Positions 18,953 through 28,700 of a stretch of DNA of 64,000 nucleotides are shown piece by piece. Numbering within the stretch: the stretch's first letter is position 1; every line of letters begins with the position of its first letter. The stretch comes from Anaerostipes rhamnosivorans. Its GTDB lineage: Bacteria; Bacillota; Clostridia; Lachnospirales; Lachnospiraceae. The stretch covers positions 1,087,001-1,151,000 of the forward strand of contig NZ_CP040058.1 in NCBI RefSeq assembly GCF_005280655.1. The letters are read 5' to 3'. The position numbers and the translations under genes were made by a program. The notes under the pieces were generated by a model. It saw only the letters and a program-made list of their open reading frames with translations. It was not told the DNA's origin and made no database searches.

Positions 18953-21900
18953 ATGAGACGGTTAAGACAAAATTCAATTTTGAAAAGAATATTGGTACCC
19001 CTGCTGCTATTGGTCATTCTTCAGGTAGCGGTCCTTACAGGGCTTTTGTTTGGGGGCGGAGTGATGAAGCGGCTGAATCAAAATTCTGTAGATATCATTA
19101 ATGAACGCGTTATCAACCGGAAAAACTACATTGAGGATGAGATGCTCAAGCGTTGGTCTAACTTGGATTCTGCCCTGAATGCCATCAATGAGTCAGCGGA
19201 GAAGATGAAAAAACAGGACCCGGAAGGGTTCCGAAAGATTCAAAGCAACAGTTCTGTATATACCAAACTGTTGGATGGAAGCACAGAAGAACTGATTTCA
19301 CTGATGCGTCAGAATATGGTGACCGGTGCTTTTGTTGTGCTGAATACGGATGACCTGTCAAAAGATCAAAAGGAAGGCAAGTACCGTAACAAACCGGGGA
19401 TCTGCATCAGGGATTACGACCCTGTTGCATCTCCTTCTGCAAACAACACGGATCTTCTGGCTGAGCGGATGCCCTCAGAGCTGGTGAAAAAATGGAAGAT
19501 CGGTATGGATACCGGATGGAATTCAGGATTTGGATTCGGGGATTCTAATACTCCCTACTATTCCTTTTTGTATGAGCCTTATATGGCAGCTGTAGAGAAT
19601 CCGGATCTTAAGACAACTGATTTGGGTTATTGGAGTCCTACCTATACACTGAAGGACAACACCTCGGAGGTAATCTCCTATTCTGTGCCTCTTAGACTGG
19701 ATGACGGTACTGTTTACGGGGTATTGGGCGTAGAATTGTCCACGGACTATCTTAAGAAGCTGATTTCTTTTAACGAACTCAGTGAAAATAAGACCAGCGC
19801 ATATATCCTTGGAGTGCAGGACGGCGGGGAAGGAAAACCGTTTCAGAATGCAATGGTCAGCGGCCCTGCGTACAATATGTATATGAAGCAGAGTAAAGAA
19901 ATGCAGCTTACGGCATCCGAAGATTATAACAATGCTTATACGATCAGCGGCGAAGACTCTGACATCCTTTGCAGCAATATTCATTACTTGAAGCTCTATA
20001 ATACAAATACCCCATTTGTGGAACACAAATGGGCGTTGATCGGTGTGGTTCCCACAGATGAGCTGTTTGCTTTTTCCAATAAGTTCAGCAAAACTCTTGT
20101 GATTGTGGTAGCGGCATTGTTTACTGCCAGCGCGATTGGTGTGCTGGTCATCAGCATCCTGATCACACGGCCGGTGATCAGTCTGGCTTCCGATGTAAAA
20201 AACAGCGACCCCAACCGGCCGATTGTTCTCAGTAAAACAGGGATCAAAGAACTGGATGAGCTGGGAGCCTCTTTTGAAAAGCTGAGCTCGGATGTATTTG
20301 AATCCGCCAGAAAGTTTGCGCAGATTCTTCGGATGGCCAGCATCAAGATTGGCGGTTTTGAAATCGACCAGAAGGAAAACCGATTCTTTATGACAGATGA
20401 TTTTTTCAGGGTTTTCCACTGCAATAAAACGTGGGATCATATGTCGGTGGAAGAATTCTCAAAAAAAATGCATCAGTTTGCACCGTATATCAGCAAGCGG
20501 AATGACCAGTACCACATTTATATATTTGAGATACCGACAGAAAAAGATCCTGTATGGGTGCGCTTAAGCGTTCAGTATGGGGGAGATAAGATCGTCGGAC
20601 TGGCAGAGGATATCACGAAGGAAACTCTGGAACTGAAAAAAATGGAGTATGAAAGAGATTATGATCTTCTGACCAACATTCTGAACCGAAGGGCATTTAA
20701 CTCAAGGCTTGACCAGCTGTTTCAACAGGGAGAGAGTGTCCTCAAAAAGGCTGCTTTGATGATGATCGATCTGGACAATCTGAAATTTCTCAACGACACT
20801 TATGGCCATGATTTTGGAGACAAGTATATCCAAAAGACAGCTGTGGGCCTTAAGAATTATACGCCGGAGAATGCTGTGGTCGCCAGAATGTCAGGAGATG
20901 AGTTTTTTGTATTTTTCTACGGATATGATACAAAGGATGAAATACGTGGAGAGATAAAGCGCTGCTGGTCTAAAATGGACGCAGAATATCTGGTGCTTCC
21001 CAACAAGCAGAAGTTTCGTCTGAGGATGTCCGGCGGTATCGCATGGTATCCGGATAATACGATGGATTATACAATGCTTATTAAGTATGCGGATTTTGCT
21101 ATGTATAAGGTAAAGAAGAGAGGAAAAGGAAGATACGGTGAGTTTGACAGTGAAAGCTATTATGAAGATGCATATCTGCTTCAGAATAAAGAAGAGCTGA
21201 ATCATCTCATAGAAGAAGAACTAATCGAGTACTATTTCCAGCCGATCATTGACGTGGCAACAGGAGAGACATTTGCATATGAAGCATTGATGCGGTCCAG
21301 GCTGGATTCTATTCCAACTGTTTATGAGATCCTTTCTCTGGCAAAGCAGGAATCCAAGCTATATGAGATCGAACGGCTCACATGGTTTAAATCTATGGAG
21401 TCCTTTGTGGATCTGATACAGAGCAGAGCAGTCAAAAAAGGGACTAGGATCTTTATCAATTCTATTCCGAATCAAGATCTGGACGACAAGGATGTGGAGT
21501 GGTTTGAATTCCATTATGGAGAATATTTGAATTTAATCGTACAGGAGATTACGGAAGAGGAGCGCGGAAACCGTGAGATGCAGGCCAAGAAGGAAGAACG
21601 GATGCGCAGATGGGGAGGAAGTATCGCCATTGATGATTATGGCAGCGGATATAACAGTGAGCATTTACTGCTGAGCGTATCGGCACAGTTTCTGAAGATC
21701 GACATGAAGATTATCCGGGATATTCATAAGGACCATAATAAGCAGCAGATCGTAAAGAATATTATTTATTATGCCCATGAAAGACAGATCAAGATCATCG
21801 CAGAAGGCGTGGAAACTTACGAGGAGATGCAGACGGTGGTCAAGCTGGGAGCAGACTATATCCAGGGATACTACTTTGCTAAACCGAGCCTGCTGGTGCA

Positions 21901-21997
21901 GGGGATTGATGAACAGAAAAAGAGAAAACTTCTGGAACTGCACAATGAAAAACAAAATGGGCAGGCCCACATTATCTTCCCATTCCCTCACTCATAA
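18953..21997 (+). CDS. Membrane sensor with GGDEF (SGDEF) and EAL domains
   Basis: Cyclic-di-GMP signalling protein of 1014 residues. Order: membrane segment about 13-35, a large outside sensor region to about 378 (Cache-like by layout; TVYGVLGVELSTDYLKKLISF is typical), membrane segment about 380-402, a linker and PAS-like region, GGDEF domain with RMSGDEF at 647-651, and EAL domain with EAL at 777-779. EAL residues look complete: INSIPN, QEITEEE, IDDYGSGY, LKIDM, AEGVE, IQGYYFAKP, so phosphodiesterase activity is plausible. SGDEF departs from GGDEF by one residue, so cyclase activity is open. Probably co-transcribed with the lipoprotein; the ribosome site is weak. Confidence 0.88.
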   Translation: MRRLRQNSILKRILVPLLLLVILQVAVLTGLLFGGGVMKRLNQNSVDIINERVINRKNYIEDEMLKRWSNLDSALNAINESAEKMKKQDPEGFRKIQSNSSVYTKLLDGSTEELISLMRQNMVTGAFVVLNTDDLSKDQKEGKYRNKPGICIRDYDPVASPSANNTDLLAERMPSELVKKWKIGMDTGWNSGFGFGDSNTPYYSFLYEPYMAAVENPDLKTTDLGYWSPTYTLKDNTSEVISYSVPLRLDDGTVYGVLGVELSTDYLKKLISFNELSENKTSAYILGVQDGGEGKPFQNAMVSGPAYNMYMKQSKEMQLTASEDYNNAYTISGEDSDILCSNIHYLKLYNTNTPFVEHKWALIGVVPTDELFAFSNKFSKTLVIVVAALFTASAIGVLVISILITRPVISLASDVKNSDPNRPIVLSKTGIKELDELGASFEKLSSDVFESARKFAQILRMASIKIGGFEIDQKENRFFMTDDFFRVFHCNKTWDHMSVEEFSKKMHQFAPYISKRNDQYHIYIFEIPTEKDPVWVRLSVQYGGDKIVGLAEDITKETLELKKMEYERDYDLLTNILNRRAFNSRLDQLFQQGESVLKKAALMMIDLDNLKFLNDTYGHDFGDKYIQKTAVGLKNYTPENAVVARMSGDEFFVFFYGYDTKDEIRGEIKRCWSKMDAEYLVLPNKQKFRLRMSGGIAWYPDNTMDYTMLIKYADFAMYKVKKRGKGRYGEFDSESYYEDAYLLQNKEELNHLIEEELIEYYFQPIIDVATGETFAYEALMRSRLDSIPTVYEILSLAKQESKLYEIERLTWFKSMESFVDLIQSRAVKKGTRIFINSIPNQDLDDKDVEWFEFHYGEYLNLIVQEITEEERGNREMQAKKEERMRRWGGSIAIDDYGSGYNSEHLLLSVSAQFLKIDMKIIRDIHKDHNKQQIVKNIIYYAHERQIKIIAEGVETYEEMQTVVKLGADYIQGYYFAKPSLLVQGIDEQKKRKLLELHNEKQNGQAHIIFPFPHS

Positions 21998-22039
21998 GGT
22001 GGTTGACAATCTTGATCGTCAAATGATTCCCTTTGATAT

Positions 22040-22088
22040 AAAAAACCTTCGGCTCCGGCTTTTGATCAGCCGTTGCCGAAGGTTTTTT
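22040..22088. terminator. Bidirectional terminator
   Basis: AAAAAACCTTCGGC pairs with GCCGAAGGTTTTTT. It can end the GGDEF-EAL transcript and the convergent DUF1292 transcript. Confidence 0.85.
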
Positions 22089-22114
22089 CGTAGCACAGGA
22101 AATAGGCTCAGGCC

Positions 22115-22432
22115 TTACTCCTCTTCGTCATCCTCTTCTTCCAGGATGGCATCAAATGCTGCGGAAACCATCTCATATTCCTCATCGTCCTCGATGTTAT
22201 CCAGCTGGACTTCATCATCCGGCAGTTCTTCATAACGGTAAAGGAGAAGCTCGCTCTCTTCTTCATCGTTTTCAAGGTCTTTTACAGGAACCAGGGCGAT
22301 ATAATCTTGTTCTTCAATACCGAAGATACAAATCACAGCGCAGTCGAGCTGGACCCCATCCTCCATTTCCAGATGGATGATTGGATTTTCTTCCTCAAAT
22401 ACGTCAGCTTCTACGTTGATTTCATCACTCAT
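22115..22432 (-). CDS. DUF1292 family acidic protein
   Basis: 105-residue, very acidic protein of the DUF1292 (YrzB-like) family, common in Firmicutes and of unknown function. The family core NPIIHLEMEDGVQLDCAV...IALVPV is visible, and the C terminus is almost only Glu and Asp (EEEDDEEE). In many Firmicutes it sits near yrrK/alaS, but not here. AGAGGTAG upstream of the ATG at 22432 is a good ribosome site. Confidence 0.88.
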   Translation of the reverse strand: MSDEINVEADVFEEENPIIHLEMEDGVQLDCAVICIFGIEEQDYIALVPVKDLENDEEESELLLYRYEELPDDEVQLDNIEDDEEYEMVSAAFDAILEEEDDEEE

Positions 22433-22565
22433 TAGACTACCTCTTTTCTTAGAATTTTACTGGTAATTGACAGAAATTCTACTAATTTTATTTGCATTTT
22501 TGAGCTGTTCTTAATATACTAAATAATAAGGGAAAAAGCAAGGGGACATAAAGATTGTTATAGGT

Positions 22566-22594
22566 TTGACAAGTGTTTTCCTGTGTGATACGAT
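22566..22594 (+). promoter_or_regulatory. Sigma-A-type promoter for antiporter-purL genes
   Basis: TTGACA, 17 bases, TACGAT, 33 bases before the antiporter start codon. Confidence 0.6.
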
Positions 22595-22626
22595 ACCATC
22601 GAATATTGGCGCGGAGGCTATTTATA

Positions 22627-23829
22627 ATGGAAGAATACAGATACTTATTGGATATAGCGGTGATACTGGCATTGACGAAGTCTTTCAGCCTGTTCTCGCG
22701 GAAAGTGAACATGCCTCCGGTGGTCGGAGCACTGATCGCAGGCATTATCCTCGGGCCGGTGGTGTTGAATGTGATCGAACCCTCTGATACGATCCTGAGC
22801 CTGGCAGAGATTGGGGTCATTGTCCTGATGTTTCAGGCGGGGCTGGAAACGGACATCAGGGAGTTAAAGCGCAGCGGGAAAGCCGCCATGGTGATCGCTC
22901 TGTGCGGAGTGGTCGTGCCTTTGGCAGTGGGAGCCGTCATCTCTTACATGTTTGAGAAGAACCTGATGGAAAACATCTTTGTGGGTGTGATCCTTACAGC
23001 TACATCTGTGAGCATCACAGTGGAAACACTTCAAGATATGGGAAAGCTCAAGGGCCGGGTAGGAACCGCTATCCTTGGTGCGGCGATCATTGATGACATC
23101 CTAGGGATTATCCTGCTCTCGGTGATGACAAGCATCGGGCGGGCCGGAACTGTGGAGGTCACAGGAGTTTTGATGATCATAGGAAAAATGGCGCTGTTTT
23201 TTGTACTTTCAGGGGCAGGCGGTTTTTTTGTGTACAAGTTTTTCCGCAGAATGTCTATGATGAAGGTCAACAACGAGCAGGTGCACAGGAGAAGGGTGCC
23301 GGTGCTGGCGTTGGCATTTTGTCTTTTTTTAGCGTTTTTGGCAGAATTGTTCGGGATTGCTGATATCACAGGTGCGTACCTGGCTGGGATCATTCTGTGC
23401 AGGATACCAGAAACCTACTATATCCACCGGAAGGTGGAATGTATATCCTATATGCTGATCACACCGATCTTTTTTGCAAGCATCGGACTGAAGGTGGAAG
23501 TCGCCGGCATGACCCAGACTTTGATTATTTTTACAGTGCTGATCAGTATTGCCGCTGTATTGACGAAGATCATCGGTTGCGGTGTCGGAGCAAAACTTTG
23601 TAGATATTCCTACAAGGAGTCACTGAAGATCGGAGCCGGCATGGTCTGCCGGGGAGAGGTGGCCCTGATCGTTGCACAGAAAGGAATCCACGTGGGACTG
23701 CTCAGTGAGGACCTATTTGCTCCGATCGTTATTATGGTGCTGGTCACAACACTTTTGGCCCCGATCCTTTTGAAGCTATTTTTCTCAGATTGGTTTAACA
23801 GATTAAGCTACAGGACAGGAAAGAGATAA
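22627..23829 (+). CDS. CPA2-family cation:proton antiporter
   Basis: Membrane Na+ or K+/H+ exchanger, 400 residues with about 12 hydrophobic segments. Markers: NMPPVVGALIAGIILGPVVLNVI, LAEIGVIVLMFQAGLETDIRELK, ILTATSVSITVETLQDMGKL, AAIIDDILGIILLS (the paired Asp of the ion site, about residue 155) and GMVCRGEVALIVAQKG. No C-terminal nucleotide-binding domain. ATG 22627 follows GCGGAGGC. It starts a tight same-strand run with the two AstE/AspA-like genes and purL. Confidence 0.9.
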   Translation: MEEYRYLLDIAVILALTKSFSLFSRKVNMPPVVGALIAGIILGPVVLNVIEPSDTILSLAEIGVIVLMFQAGLETDIRELKRSGKAAMVIALCGVVVPLAVGAVISYMFEKNLMENIFVGVILTATSVSITVETLQDMGKLKGRVGTAILGAAIIDDILGIILLSVMTSIGRAGTVEVTGVLMIIGKMALFFVLSGAGGFFVYKFFRRMSMMKVNNEQVHRRRVPVLALAFCLFLAFLAELFGIADITGAYLAGIILCRIPETYYIHRKVECISYMLITPIFFASIGLKVEVAGMTQTLIIFTVLISIAAVLTKIIGCGVGAKLCRYSYKESLKIGAGMVCRGEVALIVAQKGIHVGLLSEDLFAPIVIMVLVTTLLAPILLKLFFSDWFNRLSYRTGKR

Positions 23830-23833
23830 CAGC

Positions 23834-24772
23834 ATGATTGAGACAGTGGTATCAGTAAAGCTTCCAGTGCGGGAGACACTGAAAATTAAGAAGAATTCCC
23901 TGCATCCGGATGAGATGACGGGAAAGGAAAAGAGGATCTGCCTTGTCTCCGGCCTATATGGTGACGAGCTGGGCGGACAGTATATCTGCGGAGAGATCAT
24001 CAAAAGAATCAAGGAAGACTACGATTCCCTCTCAGGAATCGTGGATGTTTATCCTTCGGTCAATCCGCTGGGGCTGGATGCCAGGAGCCGAAGCATCCCT
24101 ATCACCCAGGAGGATTACAGCACTGTATTTCCAGGAGACCTGACGGGGGAACTTGGAGAGTATACGGCGGCTAAGCTGCTTAAAGACATGGAGGACTCTG
24201 ACTGTGTCATCGACATACATTCCAGCAATATTTTTCTGCAGGAGATTCCCCAGGTGAGATTAAACGGTGACGCGGATCAGCGGCTGCTCAGCCTGGCTGG
24301 ATATATGAACACAGACCTGATCTGGATCCATCCTTCGACAACGGTGAACGAAGGAAGTCTTGCGTATGCACTGAACAAGCGGGGAGTACCGTGTATGGTC
24401 ACCGAATCAGGGGCTGCGTTTAGGATTAAATACGACTTTTGCAGACAGATCATAGAGGGTGTTTTTGCCACTATGAAAGTCTTGGGTATCTGGCAGGGAG
24501 AGACGGCAGAGCCAAAACAGGCACAGATTGTTCACGATGACGGGATCCATTATCTGAACTGTGAGACAAACGGACTGTTTGTGACCCACAAAAAAGTGAA
24601 AGACCGTGTGAGACAGGGGGAGGTCATCGGCAGCATCACCAGTCCCATTCTAGGTGCTGTGGAGGAAGAGATCATTGCGCCGGTGGACGGCATCCTGATG
24701 ACGGTCAGAGAACACCCCGGGGTGACGGAAGGATCCCTGATCGCAAGAGTTGTGGGAGGTGCCTGGGTATGA
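23834..24772 (+). CDS. AstE/AspA-like (M14) protein with altered metal site, A
   Basis: 312 residues with the succinylglutamate desuccinylase/aspartoacylase fold: a catalytic-type domain and a C-terminal barrel-sandwich part (GLFVTHKKVKDRVRQGEVIG, APVDGILMTVREHPGV). The usual first metal motif GxHGxE reads GLYGDE, so the His ligand is Tyr while Glu stays. NPLGLDARSR and DIHSSN, with the second His ligand, are present. It is not clear that it is an active hydrolase. Begins 4 bases after the antiporter and overlaps the next gene by ATGA; the pair may form a complex. Confidence 0.78.
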   Translation: MIETVVSVKLPVRETLKIKKNSLHPDEMTGKEKRICLVSGLYGDELGGQYICGEIIKRIKEDYDSLSGIVDVYPSVNPLGLDARSRSIPITQEDYSTVFPGDLTGELGEYTAAKLLKDMEDSDCVIDIHSSNIFLQEIPQVRLNGDADQRLLSLAGYMNTDLIWIHPSTTVNEGSLAYALNKRGVPCMVTESGAAFRIKYDFCRQIIEGVFATMKVLGIWQGETAEPKQAQIVHDDGIHYLNCETNGLFVTHKKVKDRVRQGEVIGSITSPILGAVEEEIIAPVDGILMTVREHPGVTEGSLIARVVGGAWV

Positions 24773-25716
24773 TCAAAGAGACGTTGTATTCCACAGATTC
24801 TTATCTGAGGGAAGAATTTAAGGTAGAAGGATTCCGCTTTGGGAACACCGGAGAAGATGCAGACCCGGCAGCCTGTATTATCGGATCCATGAGGGGGAAC
24901 GAATTCCAGCAGTTGTTTATCTGCTCTCTGTTGGTCAAAAGACTGAAGGAACTGGAGACATCCGGAGCCATCGTCGGGGACCACGAGATCCTTGTAATCC
25001 CGTCCCTGAATAATTCCTCCATGAATGTAGGGATGAGGTATTGGGTTTCCGACAACAGTGATATCAACAGGGAATTCCCGGGGAATCCCCAGGGAGAACC
25101 TACCAGCCGTCTGGCTGCCAATATATTTGAGAAGGTAAAGGGATACCGCTACGGGATTCAGTTCCCTTCTTTTTACCGGAAAGGGGATTTTATACCCCAT
25201 GTCAGGATGCAGCCTACCGGAAAGGAGAGTGCAAGCCTGGCGAATTTATTCGGACTGCCCTATGTGATCACGAGCAAATCCAGGAGTTTTGATGTCAAGA
25301 CATTAAACTACAACTGGCAGATCAATGGGACAGATGCATTTTCAGTTTATTCCGGGGATACAGGGCACATCAATGAACTGACTGCAAAGCAGGCAGTATC
25401 CGCTGTTCTGAGGTTCCTGACAAGAATGGGAATTTTAAAATATAATTGCCATAATGGATATATTGCTAGTATTATAGAAGAAGAGGACATGGCGGAGGTA
25501 AAGACGAAAGCATCCGGCTTTTTCAGACGCCTTGTCAATGTTGGTGAAGAAGTGCACAAAGAACAGCTCCTGGGAGAGATATTGGACCCTTATGAGGGGG
25601 ATATCATCTCTGAGGTGCATTCCAACGTGGACGGAATCGTTTTTTACGCGAAGAAGGATCCAATGATCTTGGAGAACGCTTCCGCGTTTCAAATCATAAA
25701 GAAGCTGCACGAATAG
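24769..25716 (+). CDS. AstE/AspA-like (M14) protein lacking metal ligands, B
   Basis: 315-residue homologue of the gene before it. The first metal motif reads GSMRGNE (His to Arg) and the region of the second His reads GIQFPSF, so two ligands seem lost. It keeps DINREFPG, the substrate-binding Asn-Arg motif that its partner lacks. The C-terminal barrel-sandwich part (VGEEVHKEQLLGEI, VDGIVFYAKKDPM) is kept. Translational overlap of 4 bases and complementary loss of motifs suggest a two-subunit unit, but this is inference. purL starts 11 bases downstream. Confidence 0.72.
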   Translation: MIKETLYSTDSYLREEFKVEGFRFGNTGEDADPAACIIGSMRGNEFQQLFICSLLVKRLKELETSGAIVGDHEILVIPSLNNSSMNVGMRYWVSDNSDINREFPGNPQGEPTSRLAANIFEKVKGYRYGIQFPSFYRKGDFIPHVRMQPTGKESASLANLFGLPYVITSKSRSFDVKTLNYNWQINGTDAFSVYSGDTGHINELTAKQAVSAVLRFLTRMGILKYNCHNGYIASIIEEEDMAEVKTKASGFFRRLVNVGEEVHKEQLLGEILDPYEGDIISEVHSNVDGIVFYAKKDPMILENASAFQIIKKLHE

Positions 25717-25727
25717 AGGAGGACCAT

Positions 25728-28700
25728 ATGGGACAAGTAAAGAGAGTTTATGTGGAAAAGAAACACGACTATGCGATCAAAGCAAAGGAACTGCTGGAGG
25801 AAGTAAGGCAGTATCTGGGTCTGGATGTGGAAAAGATCCGTGTTCTGATCCGCTACGATGTGGAAAATGTTTCTGAGGAAAGCTATCAAAAGGCGCTGGG
25901 CACAGTGTTCAGTGAGCCTCCTGTGGACGAGATTTACGAGGATGCGTTTCCTATGGAAGAAGGGGAAATGGCATTTGGCGTGGAATTCCTCCCAGGGCAG
26001 TTTGACCAGAGAGCGGATTCTGCCCAGCAGTGTCTGAAGCTGCTCAACGAAAGCGAAGAACCGATCATCCGGAGTGCGACTACATATGTGGTAAAAGGAG
26101 AGATCACTGAGGATGAATTAAAGCAGATCAAGGAATACTGCATTAACCCTGTGGATTCCAGAGAGTCTTCGAATGAAAAACCGGATACCCTTGTGATGGA
26201 ATTTGAAGAGCCGGAGGATGTTAAGACCGTAGAGGGGTTCAGGGAAATGGAAGAGACGCCGTTCAAAGAACTGTATGATTCGTTGAACCTGGCTATGACC
26301 TTTAAAGATTTTCTCCATATCCAAAAGTACTTTAAAGAGGAAGAGCAGAGAGATCCGTCTATGACAGAGATCCGTGTGCTGGATACCTACTGGTCCGATC
26401 ACTGTCGCCATACGACCTTTTCCACAGAGCTTAAGAACATTAAGTTTCAGGAAGGATTCTACCGTGCTCCTTTGGAGGCTACCTACGAGCAGTACATGCT
26501 GGACCACAAGAGTATTTTCCAGGGTAGAAAGGACAAGTTTGTATGTCTGATGGATCTGGCCCTGATGGCCATGCGCCGCCTGAAAAGAGAAGGTGCTTTA
26601 AATGACATGGAGGAGAGTGAAGAGATCAATGCGTGCAGCATTGTGGTTCCTGTGTCTATTGACGGCAAAGAGGAGGAATGGCTCGTAAGCTTTAAGAATG
26701 AGACACACAACCATCCGACAGAGATTGAGCCTTTCGGTGGTGCGGCTACCTGTCTTGGCGGAGCGATCCGGGATCCTCTTTCAGGGCGTTCCTATGTATA
26801 TCAGGCTATGCGTGTGACCGGAGCAAGCGATCCTACAGTTCCTTTGAAGGACACCTTAAAGGGAAAACTTCCTCAGAGAAAGATTGTGACCGGAGCAGCT
26901 CACGGATACAGCTCTTACGGAAACCAGATTGGACTGGCGACCGGATTTGTGGATGAAATCTATCATCCGGATTATGTGGCAAAACGGATGGAGATCGGTG
27001 CTGTCATGGGTGCGGCGCCGAGAAAGAATGTAGTCAGGGAAAGTTCAGATCCGGGAGACATCATTGTACTTCTGGGTGGAAGAACTGGCCGTGACGGATG
27101 CGGAGGAGCCACTGGATCTTCCAAGGTCCATACAGAAGAATCCATTGAAACCTGTGGTGCTGAGGTGCAGAAGGGTAATCCCCCTACAGAGAGAAAGATC
27201 CAGAGACTGTTCCGCAGGGAAGAAGTCAGTACTCTGATCAAAAAATGCAACGACTTCGGCGCGGGCGGTGTCTCTGTCGCCATTGGAGAGCTTGCGGACG
27301 GCCTTAAGATTGATCTTGATAAGGTGCCGAAAAAGTATGCCGGACTTGATGGGACAGAGCTTGCGATTTCTGAATCCCAGGAACGTATGGCCGTGGTTCT
27401 TGATCCGAAGGATGTAGATGCATTCCTTTCTTATGCAGAGGAAGAAAATTTGGAAGCTGTGGCCGTGGCCGTTGTGACAGAAGAACCTAGACTGGTGCTT
27501 TCATGGAGAGATAAAGAGATTGTGAACCTGTCCCGCGCATTCCTGGATACCAACGGAGCACATCAGGAAAATGATGTCTATGTGGAAATCCCTCACCGTG
27601 TCAGCAGTTACTTTGACCAGGAGATTCCAAAGACCTTTACTGAGGCATGCATGAATACACTCAAGGATTTGAATGTCTGCTCTAAGAAAGGCTTGGTAGA
27701 GATGTTTGACAGCACCATCGGTGCGGGAAGTGTCACTCTGCCTTATGGAGGAAAGTATCAGATGACTCCGGTCCAGACTATGGTAGCTAAGCTTCCGGTT
27801 CTTGAGGGCAAGACGGATACGGTGACCATGATGAGTTATGGTTTTGACCCATACTTATCCAAATGGAGCCCATTCCACGGAGCAGTCTATGCGATCACAC
27901 ACTCCATTGCTAAGATCGTGGCTGCCGGCGGTGATTACAAGAAGATCCGTCTGACATTCCAGGAATACTTCAAGCGCCTGGGAGAAGATCCGGAGCGTTG
28001 GGGACAGCCGTTTGCAGCTCTGCTGGGAGCATACCATGCGCAGATCGGATTCGGTCTGGCATCCATCGGAGGAAAGGACAGCATGTCCGGTACCTTCAAT
28101 GACATTGATGTACCTCCGACACTTGTGTCTTTTGCTGTGGACGTGGCGGACGGAAACCATGTGATCACTCCGGAACTGAAACGCGCAGGAAACCGCCTTG
28201 TACGTATCTGTATTCCAAGGGATGTTTATCATCTGCCGATTTACAGAGAGGCGAAAAAGGTATACAAACGTATCCACAAACTCATTGAGGAAGGTGCCAT
28301 CAAATCCTGCTATGCTATTGGATACGGCGGAACTATCGAGGCTGTAGCTAAGATGGCGTTTGGAAACGGTCTTGGCGTCATCTTTGACCAGGAAGTTGAG
28401 TTGAAGGACCTGGTAGAAAATCATTATGGATCTTTCGTAGTGGAGATGGATACAAGGGATATCAGAAAACTTGCCATTCCGAGCCTTCTCTTGGGAGAGA
28501 TCACAACAACTCCGGAACTGGTGCTTGGAAACGAAGTGGTTCCTCTCAGAGAGGCTGTGGATGCATGGACCAAACCCCTGGAAGAAGTATTCCCGACCCG
28601 CTCTGAGGGCAGCCAGGATGCGGTGGATACAAGAAATTATACAAAGGGCAAGGCATACTTTGCTAAGAATAAGGTGGCAAAACCAAAAGTATTTATTCCG

